Shown piece by piece: positions 22,711-31,827 of a DNA stretch of 39,859 nt. A program made the translations under genes and the position numbers. A model generated the notes under the pieces. The model was not told the origin of the DNA, made no database searches, and saw only the letters and a program-made list of their open reading frames with translations. This DNA is from Prolixibacteraceae bacterium (lineage in GTDB: Bacteria > Bacteroidota > Bacteroidia > Bacteroidales > Prolixibacteraceae). Numbering within the stretch: the first letter of the stretch is position 1; each line of letters begins with the position of its first letter. The stretch is taken from contig DPRM01000127.1 in the NCBI GenBank assembly GCA_003537645.1, forward strand, positions 8,874-48,732. Direction: 5' to 3'.

Positions 22711-25700
22711 ATGAAAAAAAAATTAATCGGGGGCATTTCCCTTGACCGGGAAAAGGTCCGTAAAATTTGGTTAACCATGCGACTAATTGTATTACTCTTT
22801 TTCGTTTCACTCATTCATGTTTCGGCATCGGTTTATTCCCAAAAAACCAAGCTAAACATTCGGGTTGAGAATGCAAGCCTGCAACAGGTATTTAAAGTTC
22901 TTCAGGAACAATCGGAGTTCGATTTTTTCTACAAAAACGAACAAATTCCTTCCGAAGCACGTGTTTCAATTCAGTACCAGAACGAATCCATCGAAGTAAT
23001 TCTGGACAAAATACTGACTGGCACCGGATTAACTTACCATGTTTTAGATAAAGACATTGTTATCAGTAACAAGGGAGCAGCAAAAAGTGAAATGGCCTCG
23101 CAGCAACAAAAATCCGTTTCCGGGAAAGTGACCGACTCTTCAGGCTCTCCGCTGCCTGGCGTTTCGGTAGTCGTTAAGGGAACAACCAATGGAACGATTT
23201 CCGATGCCAATGGAAATTATTCAATTTCAAATGTTCCTGAAAATTCCACTTTACAGTTTTCATTTATAGGAATGAAGCAGTATGAAGCGGAAGTTGGCAA
23301 TAAATCTACTATCAATGTAAGTCTCGAAGAAGAGACTTTCGGGATTGAAGAAGTGGTTGCTGTTGGGTATGGAACTCAAAAAAAAGAAACACTTTCAGGT
23401 TCAATAGCCTCAATAAAATCGAAAGAAATTTTGACTACCCGAACCACCAGTTTAGTCAGCAATCTTCAGGGAAAAATTCCTGGCGTACAAATCAGGCAGC
23501 GGACCGGAGAACCGGGCACATTCAACAGTCTGGTTAGTATTCGTGGTTTTGGAGCGCCATTGGTTGTAATCGATGGAGTTGCCCGTGATGGAATGTCTGA
23601 TTTCGAGCGTTTAAATCCAGAAGATATCGAGAGTATCTCGATTCTGAAAGATGCATCAGCAGCCATTTACGGTATGAATGCCGACAATGGGGTAATCATT
23701 GTCATCACAAAATCGGGAGCACAAGGAAAAACGAAATTCAGCTATTCTGCATTTACCGGTGTTAAAGAACCTACAGGAATGGAAAAAACCGTTGATGCAT
23801 ATACCTATCGGGTGATGAAAAACGAGATGGAAAAAAACATTGGCAATGCTCCGGCGTTTTCTGCTGATGTTCTTGATAAGTGGAAAACAGGAACTGAGCC
23901 CGGCTATCAGAATTTCGACTGGCTTGATCTGACTTTAAAGAATTATGCTACCCAGCAACAGCACAATTTTTCATTAAGTGGCGGTACTGAAAAGATCAAT
24001 TTTTACTCAAGTTTCGGATACACCGAAGACAATGGATTACTGAAAAGCAATATTCAGGAATACCGTAAATACAATTTTAGAAATACAGTTACAGCACAGA
24101 TAAATAAAGATCTTAAAGCTAAAATTACTGTATCCGGCAAGTATGATAATAATAAGAGTCCGCAAGGTTCCTATTTCTGGTTGTTCAAACCCATTATGAC
24201 CAGCGACCGCGGATATGGACCCTTCACGGTTAATAATCCTGCACACATCACCCGCGTTCCTCCTGAAAACAACAATGCTTATGCTTTAATGACAGAGGAA
24301 ATTTCAGGCTATGATAAATGGAGTAATTTCCAGTATCAAAGTACAGTCGAGTTAACGTACAATGTTCCTTTTGTAAATGGTCTTTCGCTGGGAGTTCTTG
24401 GCGCTTATGATGGAAACATCAATGATGCATCGAACCTTGCCAAAGGATATTACATGTATGATTACAATACCGATGCCGTCTTTACTCCCCGCTTAAATAA
24501 CTATCAAAATTCAAATTCAATATTCAGCCGCAGAGATTTGCAATTACAGGCGACCTACAAAAATACCTTTAACAAGGTGCATAATCTTGGTGCTACTTTC
24601 GTTTATGAGATGCGCGACACCAAAAACAATTACCTTTTTGCAAAGCGGCAATATGATGATGTTTATACCCACGACATAATTGATCAGGGTAGTTTGACCA
24701 ATGCAACGAATGCGGGAAACCGCTCAACAAGCGCTTTCCTGTCTTATCTGGGTCGTTTTAACTACGATTATAAAAGCAAATATTTAATTGAGCTGGCTTT
24801 TCGTTACGATGGATCGTACCGCTATGCACCAGGGAAACGATGGGCATTCTTCCCTTCAGTTTCAGGGGGTTGGAGAATGTCGGAGGAACCATTTATCAAG
24901 GACAATTTTCCTGCAATAAGTAACCTCAAACTTAGAGGATCTTATGGAAAAATGGGATTCGACCAGGGCAACCCATTTGAATATTATTCAGGATACCGTT
25001 TTGGTGGAATTGACAGGGGTTATGTATTTAATAGTGGCGTCTTAACAATGGGGATGTATCCTCCGGGAGTTATAAACGATAACCTGACCTGGGGTACCAG
25101 CAGCACAAAAAATTTAGGTCTCGACATTGATGCATGGAAAGGCAAGATCGGCGCTTCATTCGATGTTTTCCAGAAAAACCGTGATGGATTGCTTGGAAAT
25201 CGTGTTCAATCGGTTCCAAATACTTTTGGTGCAAGTTTTCCACAGGAAAACATCAACAGCGACCTTGTTCGCGGAGTTGAACTGGTAGTTTCGCACAAGA
25301 ATAAAATCAATGATTTTTCGTATGGAGTAAGCGTGAATGCTACTTATTCGCGTAGATATCTGGTTCACACTGAGCGTGCCCCCTATGTTTCAACCTGGGA
25401 AGCATGGAAGGATCCATGGGGATCAGAACGATATCAGGGACGTGAATGGGGTTACGACATCAACGGACGCTATACCAGCCTTCAGGAATACGAAACTGCA
25501 CCGCTTATTGGCGGAACGAGTGGGAACTCAAGAATGTTACCCGGTAGTTTTAAAGTTGTTGACGTTAACGGTGATGGTATCATTAACGGAAACGACCAGC
25601 TTCCCATGTTCTGGGCAGGTCAGTACCAGGGTTATGCGGGTAATCCACCTTTGCAGTTCGGCGCCAACCTAAATGCCGCATGGAAGAATTTCGATTTTAA

Positions 25701-26169
25701 CATGTTGCTTCAGGGTTCTGCCTTGTTCACGATCTTTACCAAAGTTGATGATATTTGGGGGTATGGACGTTATCCCGTTTTACTCGACAAATATCTTGAT
25801 CGCTGGCATACCGAAGATCCAAACGCAAATCCTTATGATCCTGCCACCAAATGGGTTGAAGGAAGGTATCCTGCGTTGCGCTCAAACTATGGAGGAACTA
25901 CAGATAACCTGATAACTTCGGAATGGAGACATGATGCCAAGTATTTAAGGATTAAGAGCTTGGAAATTGGGTACACACTTCCGAAGAGTTTGACTTCACG
26001 AATTAAAACAGAATCTCTTCGTGTCTATCTGAATGGGTTTAACCTTTATACCTTCACCAGCAAAAATCTAAAAAATCTTGATCCTGAGCGCGAAGAAGGG
26101 GATTATGCCGCTGATTTAACTTATCCGCTGATGAGGTCGTTTAACCTTGGAATTAATGTTAACTTTTAA
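22711..26169 (+). CDS. SusC/RagA-type TonB-dependent outer-membrane transporter with STN domain
   Basis: A 1152-aa TonB-dependent transporter. Signal sequence about 1-43 (hydrophobic LIVLLFFVSLIHVSA). STN signalling domain about 47-120 (LNIRVENASLQQVFKVLQEQ to DKDIVIS). Carboxypeptidase-D-like domain about 135-210 (VSGKVTDSSGSPLPGVSVVVKG). Then the TonB-box-like region and plug (EVVAVGYGTQKKETLSGSI, IRGFGAPLVVIDGVARD, ILKDASAAIYG), then a long beta-barrel ending in a C-terminal Phe (NLGINVNF). It moves oligosaccharides across the outer membrane with the SusD lid. The STN domain couples transport to the FecR protein and sigma factor encoded just upstream. Confidence 0.97.
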   Translation: MKKKLIGGISLDREKVRKIWLTMRLIVLLFFVSLIHVSASVYSQKTKLNIRVENASLQQVFKVLQEQSEFDFFYKNEQIPSEARVSIQYQNESIEVILDKILTGTGLTYHVLDKDIVISNKGAAKSEMASQQQKSVSGKVTDSSGSPLPGVSVVVKGTTNGTISDANGNYSISNVPENSTLQFSFIGMKQYEAEVGNKSTINVSLEEETFGIEEVVAVGYGTQKKETLSGSIASIKSKEILTTRTTSLVSNLQGKIPGVQIRQRTGEPGTFNSLVSIRGFGAPLVVIDGVARDGMSDFERLNPEDIESISILKDASAAIYGMNADNGVIIVITKSGAQGKTKFSYSAFTGVKEPTGMEKTVDAYTYRVMKNEMEKNIGNAPAFSADVLDKWKTGTEPGYQNFDWLDLTLKNYATQQQHNFSLSGGTEKINFYSSFGYTEDNGLLKSNIQEYRKYNFRNTVTAQINKDLKAKITVSGKYDNNKSPQGSYFWLFKPIMTSDRGYGPFTVNNPAHITRVPPENNNAYALMTEEISGYDKWSNFQYQSTVELTYNVPFVNGLSLGVLGAYDGNINDASNLAKGYYMYDYNTDAVFTPRLNNYQNSNSIFSRRDLQLQATYKNTFNKVHNLGATFVYEMRDTKNNYLFAKRQYDDVYTHDIIDQGSLTNATNAGNRSTSAFLSYLGRFNYDYKSKYLIELAFRYDGSYRYAPGKRWAFFPSVSGGWRMSEEPFIKDNFPAISNLKLRGSYGKMGFDQGNPFEYYSGYRFGGIDRGYVFNSGVLTMGMYPPGVINDNLTWGTSSTKNLGLDIDAWKGKIGASFDVFQKNRDGLLGNRVQSVPNTFGASFPQENINSDLVRGVELVVSHKNKINDFSYGVSVNATYSRRYLVHTERAPYVSTWEAWKDPWGSERYQGREWGYDINGRYTSLQEYETAPLIGGTSGNSRMLPGSFKVVDVNGDGIINGNDQLPMFWAGQYQGYAGNPPLQFGANLNAAWKNFDFNMLLQGSALFTIFTKVDDIWGYGRYPVLLDKYLDRWHTEDPNANPYDPATKWVEGRYPALRSNYGGTTDNLITSEWRHDAKYLRIKSLEIGYTLPKSLTSRIKTESLRVYLNGFNLYTFTSKNLKNLDPEREEGDYAADLTYPLMRSFNLGINVNF

Positions 26170-26180
26170 TGACTTGTAAT

Positions 26181-28151
26181 ATGAAACGTAGATTATTATA
26201 TATACTGATTGCATTTACTGCATTTGTATTACCATCGTGTAATGACTTTCTTGAAGAGCAACCGCTTGACCGGGTACCCGCAGAGCAGTTGTTGAATGAT
26301 CCCAATGGAATTAAAGTACTTTTGGCAAATTTGTACAACAGAATGCCTGTTGAGGACTTTAGGTATAATCCGGGTCAAAGTTTTAATTACAAAAGCGATG
26401 GTGGTTCTTCATTTGTAGCACATGGATGGTCGTCCAGTTTTTTCACAGATGACGCGATGATGACACACGGTTCCGGAGCCGGACCTATCTCTGATGGATA
26501 CTGGGATTATTCGGGAATCCGCCAGGTAAACCAATTTATGGACAACCTTAAAACGGTAAACATTGATGAGGCACAACGCAACAGGTTGAAAAGTGAAGCT
26601 CATTTTATTCGTGCGTACATGTATTTTGGTTTGGTAAAACGCTATGGTGGTGTTCCATTGGTAAAAGAAACCCTCGAATACCTCCCGGAATCCGATAATG
26701 CCAACCTATTTATTGCTCGCAGTACTGAAAAAGAAACATGGGACTTTATTCTTGCTGAATGTGATTTGGCCACTGCAAATCTTCCGGCAGCAGTTACTTC
26801 TGCAGAGGGAGCATATCGTGCAACCAAATGGGCTGCTTTAGCACTGAAATCGCGTGCTGCATTGCATGCTGCCTCAATTGCCAAATTCTGGGACAAAGCA
26901 CCTTTAACCGGCGAAGCAGTTGATCAGAAATTGGTTGGAGGAATGACGATAGCCGATGCCAATGCCTATTACAAAATTTGTACGGATGCCTCGAAGGCCA
27001 TTATTGATGGTGCAGGTAAATCACTATATAAAGCATCACCGTCAAGTAACATCGAGGCTGCCAAAAATTATCAGGAAATTTTCCAGAATCCGGCAAGTGG
27101 TGAGGTCAAAAATGAAGTCATTTTTGCAAAAAGTTACATCGACGGTACTATTACAGCTTTGCAGGGGCATTGCTACGATGTACATTTCAACCCGTCACAG
27201 ACCGCTACCGGATACCTTGCTTATGGAAGGTTTAGCCCTTCTCTCAACTTGGTTGATGTTTATGAAGATTACACCGATGACGGAACAGGTAAAAGCGCAA
27301 AAATCGTGACCCGTACCGATGGCAATGAAAATTATGTGGTTGCCGACCCAACCAAAGTGGATCTTGCTGTGCCCTATAAAAAATACGACAACCTGATTGA
27401 TCCTTTTATGAATAAGGATGCCCGTTTACTGGCAAGTATTATTGTTCCGGGAGCTACATGGAAAAATGTACCGATCATTATTCAGGGTGGTTTAATCAAA
27501 CAAGATGGCACAAAGCTTATTTATACAGAAGCCAATGCAACTGGGTTAGACGGTAAAACTTACTATTCTTATGGAGCTTCTACTCCTTCAGCTTACTCTG
27601 GATTTAGGGGTTTGGGCAACTTTGACAATGCGAACTTCACCAGTTCTGGCTTCTCGCTTAAGAAATTCCTCACCGAAGGGAAAAATGCACAAGGTGTACG
27701 TTGGAGTTCAACAACTGATTACATCGACTTCCGCCTGCCGGAAATATACCTGAACTATGCTGAGGCTGCTATTGAAAGTGGAAGTGGTGATGCAAACCTC
27801 GCTAAAACCTTGATGAATGACATCAGAAAACGTGCAGGCCACAAAGACCAAATCCCGGCTACTATTGAAAATATATTAAAAGAACGTCGGGTTGAATTTG
27901 CATTTGAAGGCCCTCGTTATTGGGATTTGGTTCGTCGCCGCGATTACCATACAACTTTCGCTACTGGAACACGTCGTCAGGCTTTGGTTCCCGTGTTGGA
28001 TCTGCGTGAAACTACGCCAAAATACATCTTTGTTCGCGCTAACAACTATTATGACGAAAAAGCAAATGGTGTTGTGTTTCAGACCATGTCGTATTACAAA
28101 GGCATTCCCGGCGTTGGCACCAATAAGCTTGTGCAAAATCCTCAATATTAA
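26181..28151 (+). CDS. SusD/RagB-family surface glycan-binding lipoprotein
   Basis: A 656-aa lipoprotein (MKRRLLYILIAFTAFVLPSC, Cys20), larger than SusD itself. N-terminal SusD-like part: FLEEQPLDRVPAEQLLNDPNGIKVLLANLYNRMP, with TPR-like helices around RLKSEAHFIRAYMYFGLVKRYGGVPLV. C-terminal RagB part: YIDFRLPEIYLNYAEAAIESG, LMNDIRKRAG and ILKERRVEFAFEGPRYWDLVRR, all hallmark motifs. It forms the hinged lid over SusC that captures oligosaccharides. I chose ATG 26181 because it starts the lipoprotein signal. An ATG overlapping the SusC stop (26169) would add only four residues. Confidence 0.96.
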   Translation: MKRRLLYILIAFTAFVLPSCNDFLEEQPLDRVPAEQLLNDPNGIKVLLANLYNRMPVEDFRYNPGQSFNYKSDGGSSFVAHGWSSSFFTDDAMMTHGSGAGPISDGYWDYSGIRQVNQFMDNLKTVNIDEAQRNRLKSEAHFIRAYMYFGLVKRYGGVPLVKETLEYLPESDNANLFIARSTEKETWDFILAECDLATANLPAAVTSAEGAYRATKWAALALKSRAALHAASIAKFWDKAPLTGEAVDQKLVGGMTIADANAYYKICTDASKAIIDGAGKSLYKASPSSNIEAAKNYQEIFQNPASGEVKNEVIFAKSYIDGTITALQGHCYDVHFNPSQTATGYLAYGRFSPSLNLVDVYEDYTDDGTGKSAKIVTRTDGNENYVVADPTKVDLAVPYKKYDNLIDPFMNKDARLLASIIVPGATWKNVPIIIQGGLIKQDGTKLIYTEANATGLDGKTYYSYGASTPSAYSGFRGLGNFDNANFTSSGFSLKKFLTEGKNAQGVRWSSTTDYIDFRLPEIYLNYAEAAIESGSGDANLAKTLMNDIRKRAGHKDQIPATIENILKERRVEFAFEGPRYWDLVRRRDYHTTFATGTRRQALVPVLDLRETTPKYIFVRANNYYDEKANGVVFQTMSYYKGIPGVGTNKLVQNPQY

Positions 28152-28169
28152 TTTGATAATCCATATAAA

Positions 28170-28901
28170 ATGAAAAAGATAGTTTATTCCATATTAACAG
28201 TTGTTTGCCTTTTTGCACTGCTCCAGTCGTGCGAAAAAGACAACTTTGAAGCACCCGGCTCATCCTTTTTTGGAGCAATAAAAGACAGTGTCGGAGGTGG
28301 TTTGGTCGAAACTGAATTGATTAACGGCTCACAAATAGAAGTCTTTGAAAAAGGTGGTTATGCTACACCGGTTTCTCAAAAATGGTTAATTAAAAACAAT
28401 GGTGAATTTCGTAACAACCTGGTTTTTGCCAATACTTACGACATCAATCTTGCCAATGGTAACTTTTTTCCTTACCGAGTCAACGATGTCGAAATCAAAG
28501 CAGGTGAGAATCAACGCGATTTTCAGGTAGTTCCGTATATCAGGATTAAAAATTGCAACATTACCCACGACAAAACAGCTAACAAAATAGTTGCAAGCTT
28601 TAGTTTAGAAGCAGGTAAATCAAGGGTAAAGGCCAAGGCAATCCGCCTGTATGCGTTTACTGATATTTATGTAGGTGAGAATGTTAAGTTTAATACCACC
28701 GGCACCGGTTTCACACAGTCGTTTAATCCATCAAAAACCATTGATGCAACGACCTATACACTTTCAATTGACCTGGCTGCCAATTCCAGCCTCTTAAAAC
28801 CCGGAAGAAATTATTATTTCCGTGTTGGAGCATTGGCCGATGTTACAGGTGTTGGAACCGTAAGGCATAATTTTGCACCATACGTAAAAATTACTTTGTA
28901 A
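28170..28901 (+). CDS. DUF3823 lipoprotein (SusE-position glycan-binding candidate)
   Basis: A 243-aa lipoprotein (MKKIVYSILTVVCLFALLQSC, Cys21). The first domain begins DNFEAPGSSFFGAIKDSVGGGLVETELINGSQIEVFEKG, matching DUF3823, and has carboxypeptidase-regulatory-like beta structure. The second is an Ig-like beta sandwich up to VRHNFAPYVKITL. Lipoproteins in this slot after susD are usually surface glycan-binding proteins that help capture polymer. It is 18 bp after the susD stop, so it is in the same transcript, and it is followed by a terminator-like hairpin. Confidence 0.82.
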   Translation: MKKIVYSILTVVCLFALLQSCEKDNFEAPGSSFFGAIKDSVGGGLVETELINGSQIEVFEKGGYATPVSQKWLIKNNGEFRNNLVFANTYDINLANGNFFPYRVNDVEIKAGENQRDFQVVPYIRIKNCNITHDKTANKIVASFSLEAGKSRVKAKAIRLYAFTDIYVGENVKFNTTGTGFTQSFNPSKTIDATTYTLSIDLAANSSLLKPGRNYYFRVGALADVTGVGTVRHNFAPYVKITL

Positions 28902-28964
28902 CTCAATCAAATGCACTTTTTATCCTGAATTTTAGATAAGTAAAGAATATTCAGAAATCAATAT

Positions 28965-29005
28965 CAGAGAGATTCGGGGAGTTTTCCCCATCTCTCTGTT
29001 TTTTT
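28965..29005 (+). terminator. Terminator/attenuator between the binding-protein and enzyme genes
   Basis: CAGAGAGAT (28965-28973) pairs with ATCTCTCTG (28990-28998), and an inner GGGGA/TCCCC stem closes the loop. Seven T residues follow. It could set a higher level of susC/susD/DUF3823 transcript relative to the enzyme genes. Confidence 0.75.
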
Positions 29006-29040
29006 AGATTGACATTTTATAACCAATTGATTAAACTAAA

Positions 29041-30294
29041 ATGAAGCCATATTATATTTTAATTCTTGCTATTCTCTGGTCATCGCATCTGTTGGCCGAA
29101 AAAAAAGATTCGGTGAATGATCATCAAATCAGTAAAATCATCGAAAAGAACCGCCCGTTAAAAGGAGCTCTCATTCCTGCCGACATCAAACACCGCCTTG
29201 GAGCCACGCATGTGGCAGGAAAATACTATTTCACCAATGAACCTTATTTGATTGAAGGTTGCCGCAAACTAAATGAAATGGGCTACGGAATTGCAAAACT
29301 TTGGTTCAGGAAAAATCCGAGCGGTTATCCGTACAATTCGGAATGGAATTTACCCAAAGACGTTAGTCTGAAGGAACTGGCCAAACATCCGTATTATGCC
29401 GCATGTTTCGATATGCCTTTCAGTACCATTGGCCTGAGCGTTGATGGCGCGGGCGTTAAAACTACCGATGAAACAGCAGCAAAAGAAGAACAGGAAATTT
29501 ATGATCTAACTAAATACCTGCTCGAAAAATACAAAGACAGAGAGCTTACTTTTATTTTGCACAACTGGGAAGGCGACTGGATGATGCGAGGTGGAACAGG
29601 CGATTATGCCCGCTGGTCGCGCAAACCCGGTCAACTATTTAAGGCTGTTGATGGTGATCGTTATACAGTGGTTGTTCCGCCAGATTCTACTGACCGCGTT
29701 AATGCAATGGCTAAATGGTTTATAGCCCGTCAGCAGGGAGTAAACCGTGCCCGTGCTGAAGTGAAAAACTCCAAATGCAAAGTTTACCATGCAATTGAAG
29801 CCAACAAGGTATTGGATAGCATGGACGGTATTCCCGGGATTGTTAACAGCGTTCTTCCAAAGGTTGAGACTGACATGGTTTCCTGGTCGTGTTACGATGG
29901 AATGGATCCTGCGGGACTTAATCTTTACAAAGGGATCGACTACATCCGGAAGAATATGAATCCAACGGCCTATATGAAAGGAAAACGAGTGGTATTCCTT
30001 GGTGAAATTGGTATTCCGGAACAACGGTATGAAGGATTGATGGAAAGAGCGCCCGTAATTGATCGCTGGGATATATTTATGGGAGTTTGTCTGGCACAGA
30101 ACATTCCATATCTCATTCAATGGGAATTGTATTGCAATGAGCCCAAAAATGAAGAACTCCGAAAATTGAATGAAGTTCGGAAAACCGACGAAATGCGCGG
30201 CTTCTGGCTAATCCGGCCTGACAGAACAAAAAGTTGGGCTGCTGAATATTTTGACCTGCTTCTGAAAAATGCAGGTAAAAAGCTAACGCTGTAA
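29041..30294 (+). CDS. Putative secreted glycoside hydrolase, unrecognised family (copy A)
   Basis: A 417-aa exported protein with signal MKPYYILILAILWSSHLLA. I do not recognise a named family. Its order of motifs suggests a (beta/alpha)8 hydrolase of the clan-A type: ATHVAGKYYFTNEPYLIEGCRKLNEMGYGIAKLWF (early strands), FILHNWEGDW (Glu177, Asp179), YHAIEANKVLDSM (Glu253, Asn255), VSWSCYDG, KGKRVVFLGEIGIPE (Glu322, position of a clan-A nucleophile) and IQWELYCNE (Glu362). All four glutamates recur in the next gene, so they are probably functional. The two genes are 9 bp apart. Its place in a SusC/SusD locus with GH51 and GH127 enzymes supports a role in glycan cleavage, but activity is inferred. 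Confidence 0.65.
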   Translation: MKPYYILILAILWSSHLLAEKKDSVNDHQISKIIEKNRPLKGALIPADIKHRLGATHVAGKYYFTNEPYLIEGCRKLNEMGYGIAKLWFRKNPSGYPYNSEWNLPKDVSLKELAKHPYYAACFDMPFSTIGLSVDGAGVKTTDETAAKEEQEIYDLTKYLLEKYKDRELTFILHNWEGDWMMRGGTGDYARWSRKPGQLFKAVDGDRYTVVVPPDSTDRVNAMAKWFIARQQGVNRARAEVKNSKCKVYHAIEANKVLDSMDGIPGIVNSVLPKVETDMVSWSCYDGMDPAGLNLYKGIDYIRKNMNPTAYMKGKRVVFLGEIGIPEQRYEGLMERAPVIDRWDIFMGVCLAQNIPYLIQWELYCNEPKNEELRKLNEVRKTDEMRGFWLIRPDRTKSWAAEYFDLLLKNAGKKLTL

Positions 30295-30303
30295 ATCGCA
30301 AAT

Positions 30304-31755
30304 ATGAGAATTATTCGTAACAGCTTATTGTTTGTTTTTCTTGTCCTCTTCGCACTGATCAGTTGCAGTTCGGGCGAAAATGAGCTGCCTCAGTCCAATG
30401 GCCCGATTGTCAGTTCCTTCTTGCCATCTTCGGGTACTGAAAGCACATCCGTCACAATTTCGGGAAGCAATTTTAGCAGCGATTTAAAATTAAACACCAT
30501 CATCATCGGTGGAGTAACCATTGTGCCAGTTTCGGCTTCGACAACTCAGTTAGTTATTGTTCTACCTTCAGGAATAACACCCGGAGACTATCGGATTAGT
30601 GTCAAAGTTGGTAATCTGTCATCTGCCTCAACCCAATTATTTACGGTGAAATCCAAAACCGAAATAACTGATCCTGAAGTTCTGAATTACAATTATGCGA
30701 TTGGAACACAAACCATCGGGCCTTCGTATGGACATACTAGTGAAGACCGGCTGGTTGAATCATCGAAAGCGATTTTAACAATGGGAAGCAATATCCTGAA
30801 AATTACTCTTTCAACAGGCAGCTACAACATTTCAGGACGTCCGGCTTATAATAGCCTGACTGCTTTGGTACGCGATGATCCTTCGTTTAAACAGGTAATC
30901 GACATGCCATTTTCATACTATTTCTTTTGGGCACGGTCGCATTCTAATTGGGCTGACGGTTATTCCAGTGCTGAAAGACTGGAAGATTCAATTCAAATTG
31001 CTGATCTGACCATTTATTTATTGACCAAATTCAACAATACCGGCAAACAATTTTTCCTTGGGCATTGGGAAGGCGACTGGTATTTGCTTCCTAATTACGA
31101 TGCCAATTATGTGCCGTCCGATGTTCGGTTAAATGGAATGATACAATGGTACAGAACCCGGCAAAATGCAGTTGATCAGGCGTTGAAAATCACGTCGCAT
31201 AACAACGTGGAGGTTTTTACCTATGCAGAAGTGAACCGGGTTGTGGATGCCATCAATGGAAAAATAAGGGTGGTCAATAAAGTGCTGCCGTTCACAAATG
31301 TCGATTACGTTTCCTACTCATCATACGATGCGCAGAGCCTGAGCCAATCGGAATACAACAATGTAATGAACTACATCGAAGGGAATCTGCCAAAGCGCGA
31401 CCACATCAAAGGGAAACGTGTGTTTATCGGCGAAATGGGGCGTTCGGCCATGGATTTCAGTTTTTCAAAAACGCAGCACGAATCGGTTAACCGCGAAAAT
31501 ATACGTAAAGCACTTGCTTGGGGCGCACCGTTCGTATTGTATTGGGAAACGTACAACAACGAAATCAAAGATGGTGTTCAGCGCGGGTTCTGGCTGATTG
31601 ATGATAAAAATGAAAAGTGGCCGCTTTATTACACGTTCAGTAATTTTTATACAAAAGCCAAAAGCTGGGTGGCTTCACAGAAAAAAACACTGAATCGGTT
31701 GCCTACGCAGCAGGAATACCTGAACTGGTCAGCCGGAACTCTTTCTAGTCAGTAA
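30304..31755 (+). CDS. Putative glycoside hydrolase lipoprotein with IPT/TIG domain, same family as copy A (copy B)
   Basis: A 483-aa lipoprotein (MRIIRNSLLFVFLVLFALISC, Cys21). An IPT/TIG immunoglobulin-like domain at about 35-115 (IVSSFLPSSGTESTSVTISGSNF) is followed by a catalytic-type domain related to the preceding protein. Shared positions: IDMPFS, LGHWEGDW (Glu256), YAEVNRVVD (Glu309, Asn311), VNKVLPFTNVDYVSYSSYDA, KGKRVFIGEMG (Glu377), LYWETYNNE (Glu415) and RGFWLIDDKNEKWPLYYTFSNF. The TIG domain would hold the enzyme at the cell surface, away from the membrane, while copy A is soluble. The C-terminal tail (LNRLPTQQEYLNWSAG) is unlike copy A. The function is unknown, probably glycan hydrolysis. 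Confidence 0.65.
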   Translation: MRIIRNSLLFVFLVLFALISCSSGENELPQSNGPIVSSFLPSSGTESTSVTISGSNFSSDLKLNTIIIGGVTIVPVSASTTQLVIVLPSGITPGDYRISVKVGNLSSASTQLFTVKSKTEITDPEVLNYNYAIGTQTIGPSYGHTSEDRLVESSKAILTMGSNILKITLSTGSYNISGRPAYNSLTALVRDDPSFKQVIDMPFSYYFFWARSHSNWADGYSSAERLEDSIQIADLTIYLLTKFNNTGKQFFLGHWEGDWYLLPNYDANYVPSDVRLNGMIQWYRTRQNAVDQALKITSHNNVEVFTYAEVNRVVDAINGKIRVVNKVLPFTNVDYVSYSSYDAQSLSQSEYNNVMNYIEGNLPKRDHIKGKRVFIGEMGRSAMDFSFSKTQHESVNRENIRKALAWGAPFVLYWETYNNEIKDGVQRGFWLIDDKNEKWPLYYTFSNFYTKAKSWVASQKKTLNRLPTQQEYLNWSAGTLSSQ

Positions 31756-31827
31756 ATCCAAATGAGTGAATGACAGTTTCGTTCATTTAAGTTATTTTAG
31801 GCCATCTAACCAAAATCAACCCTGATC

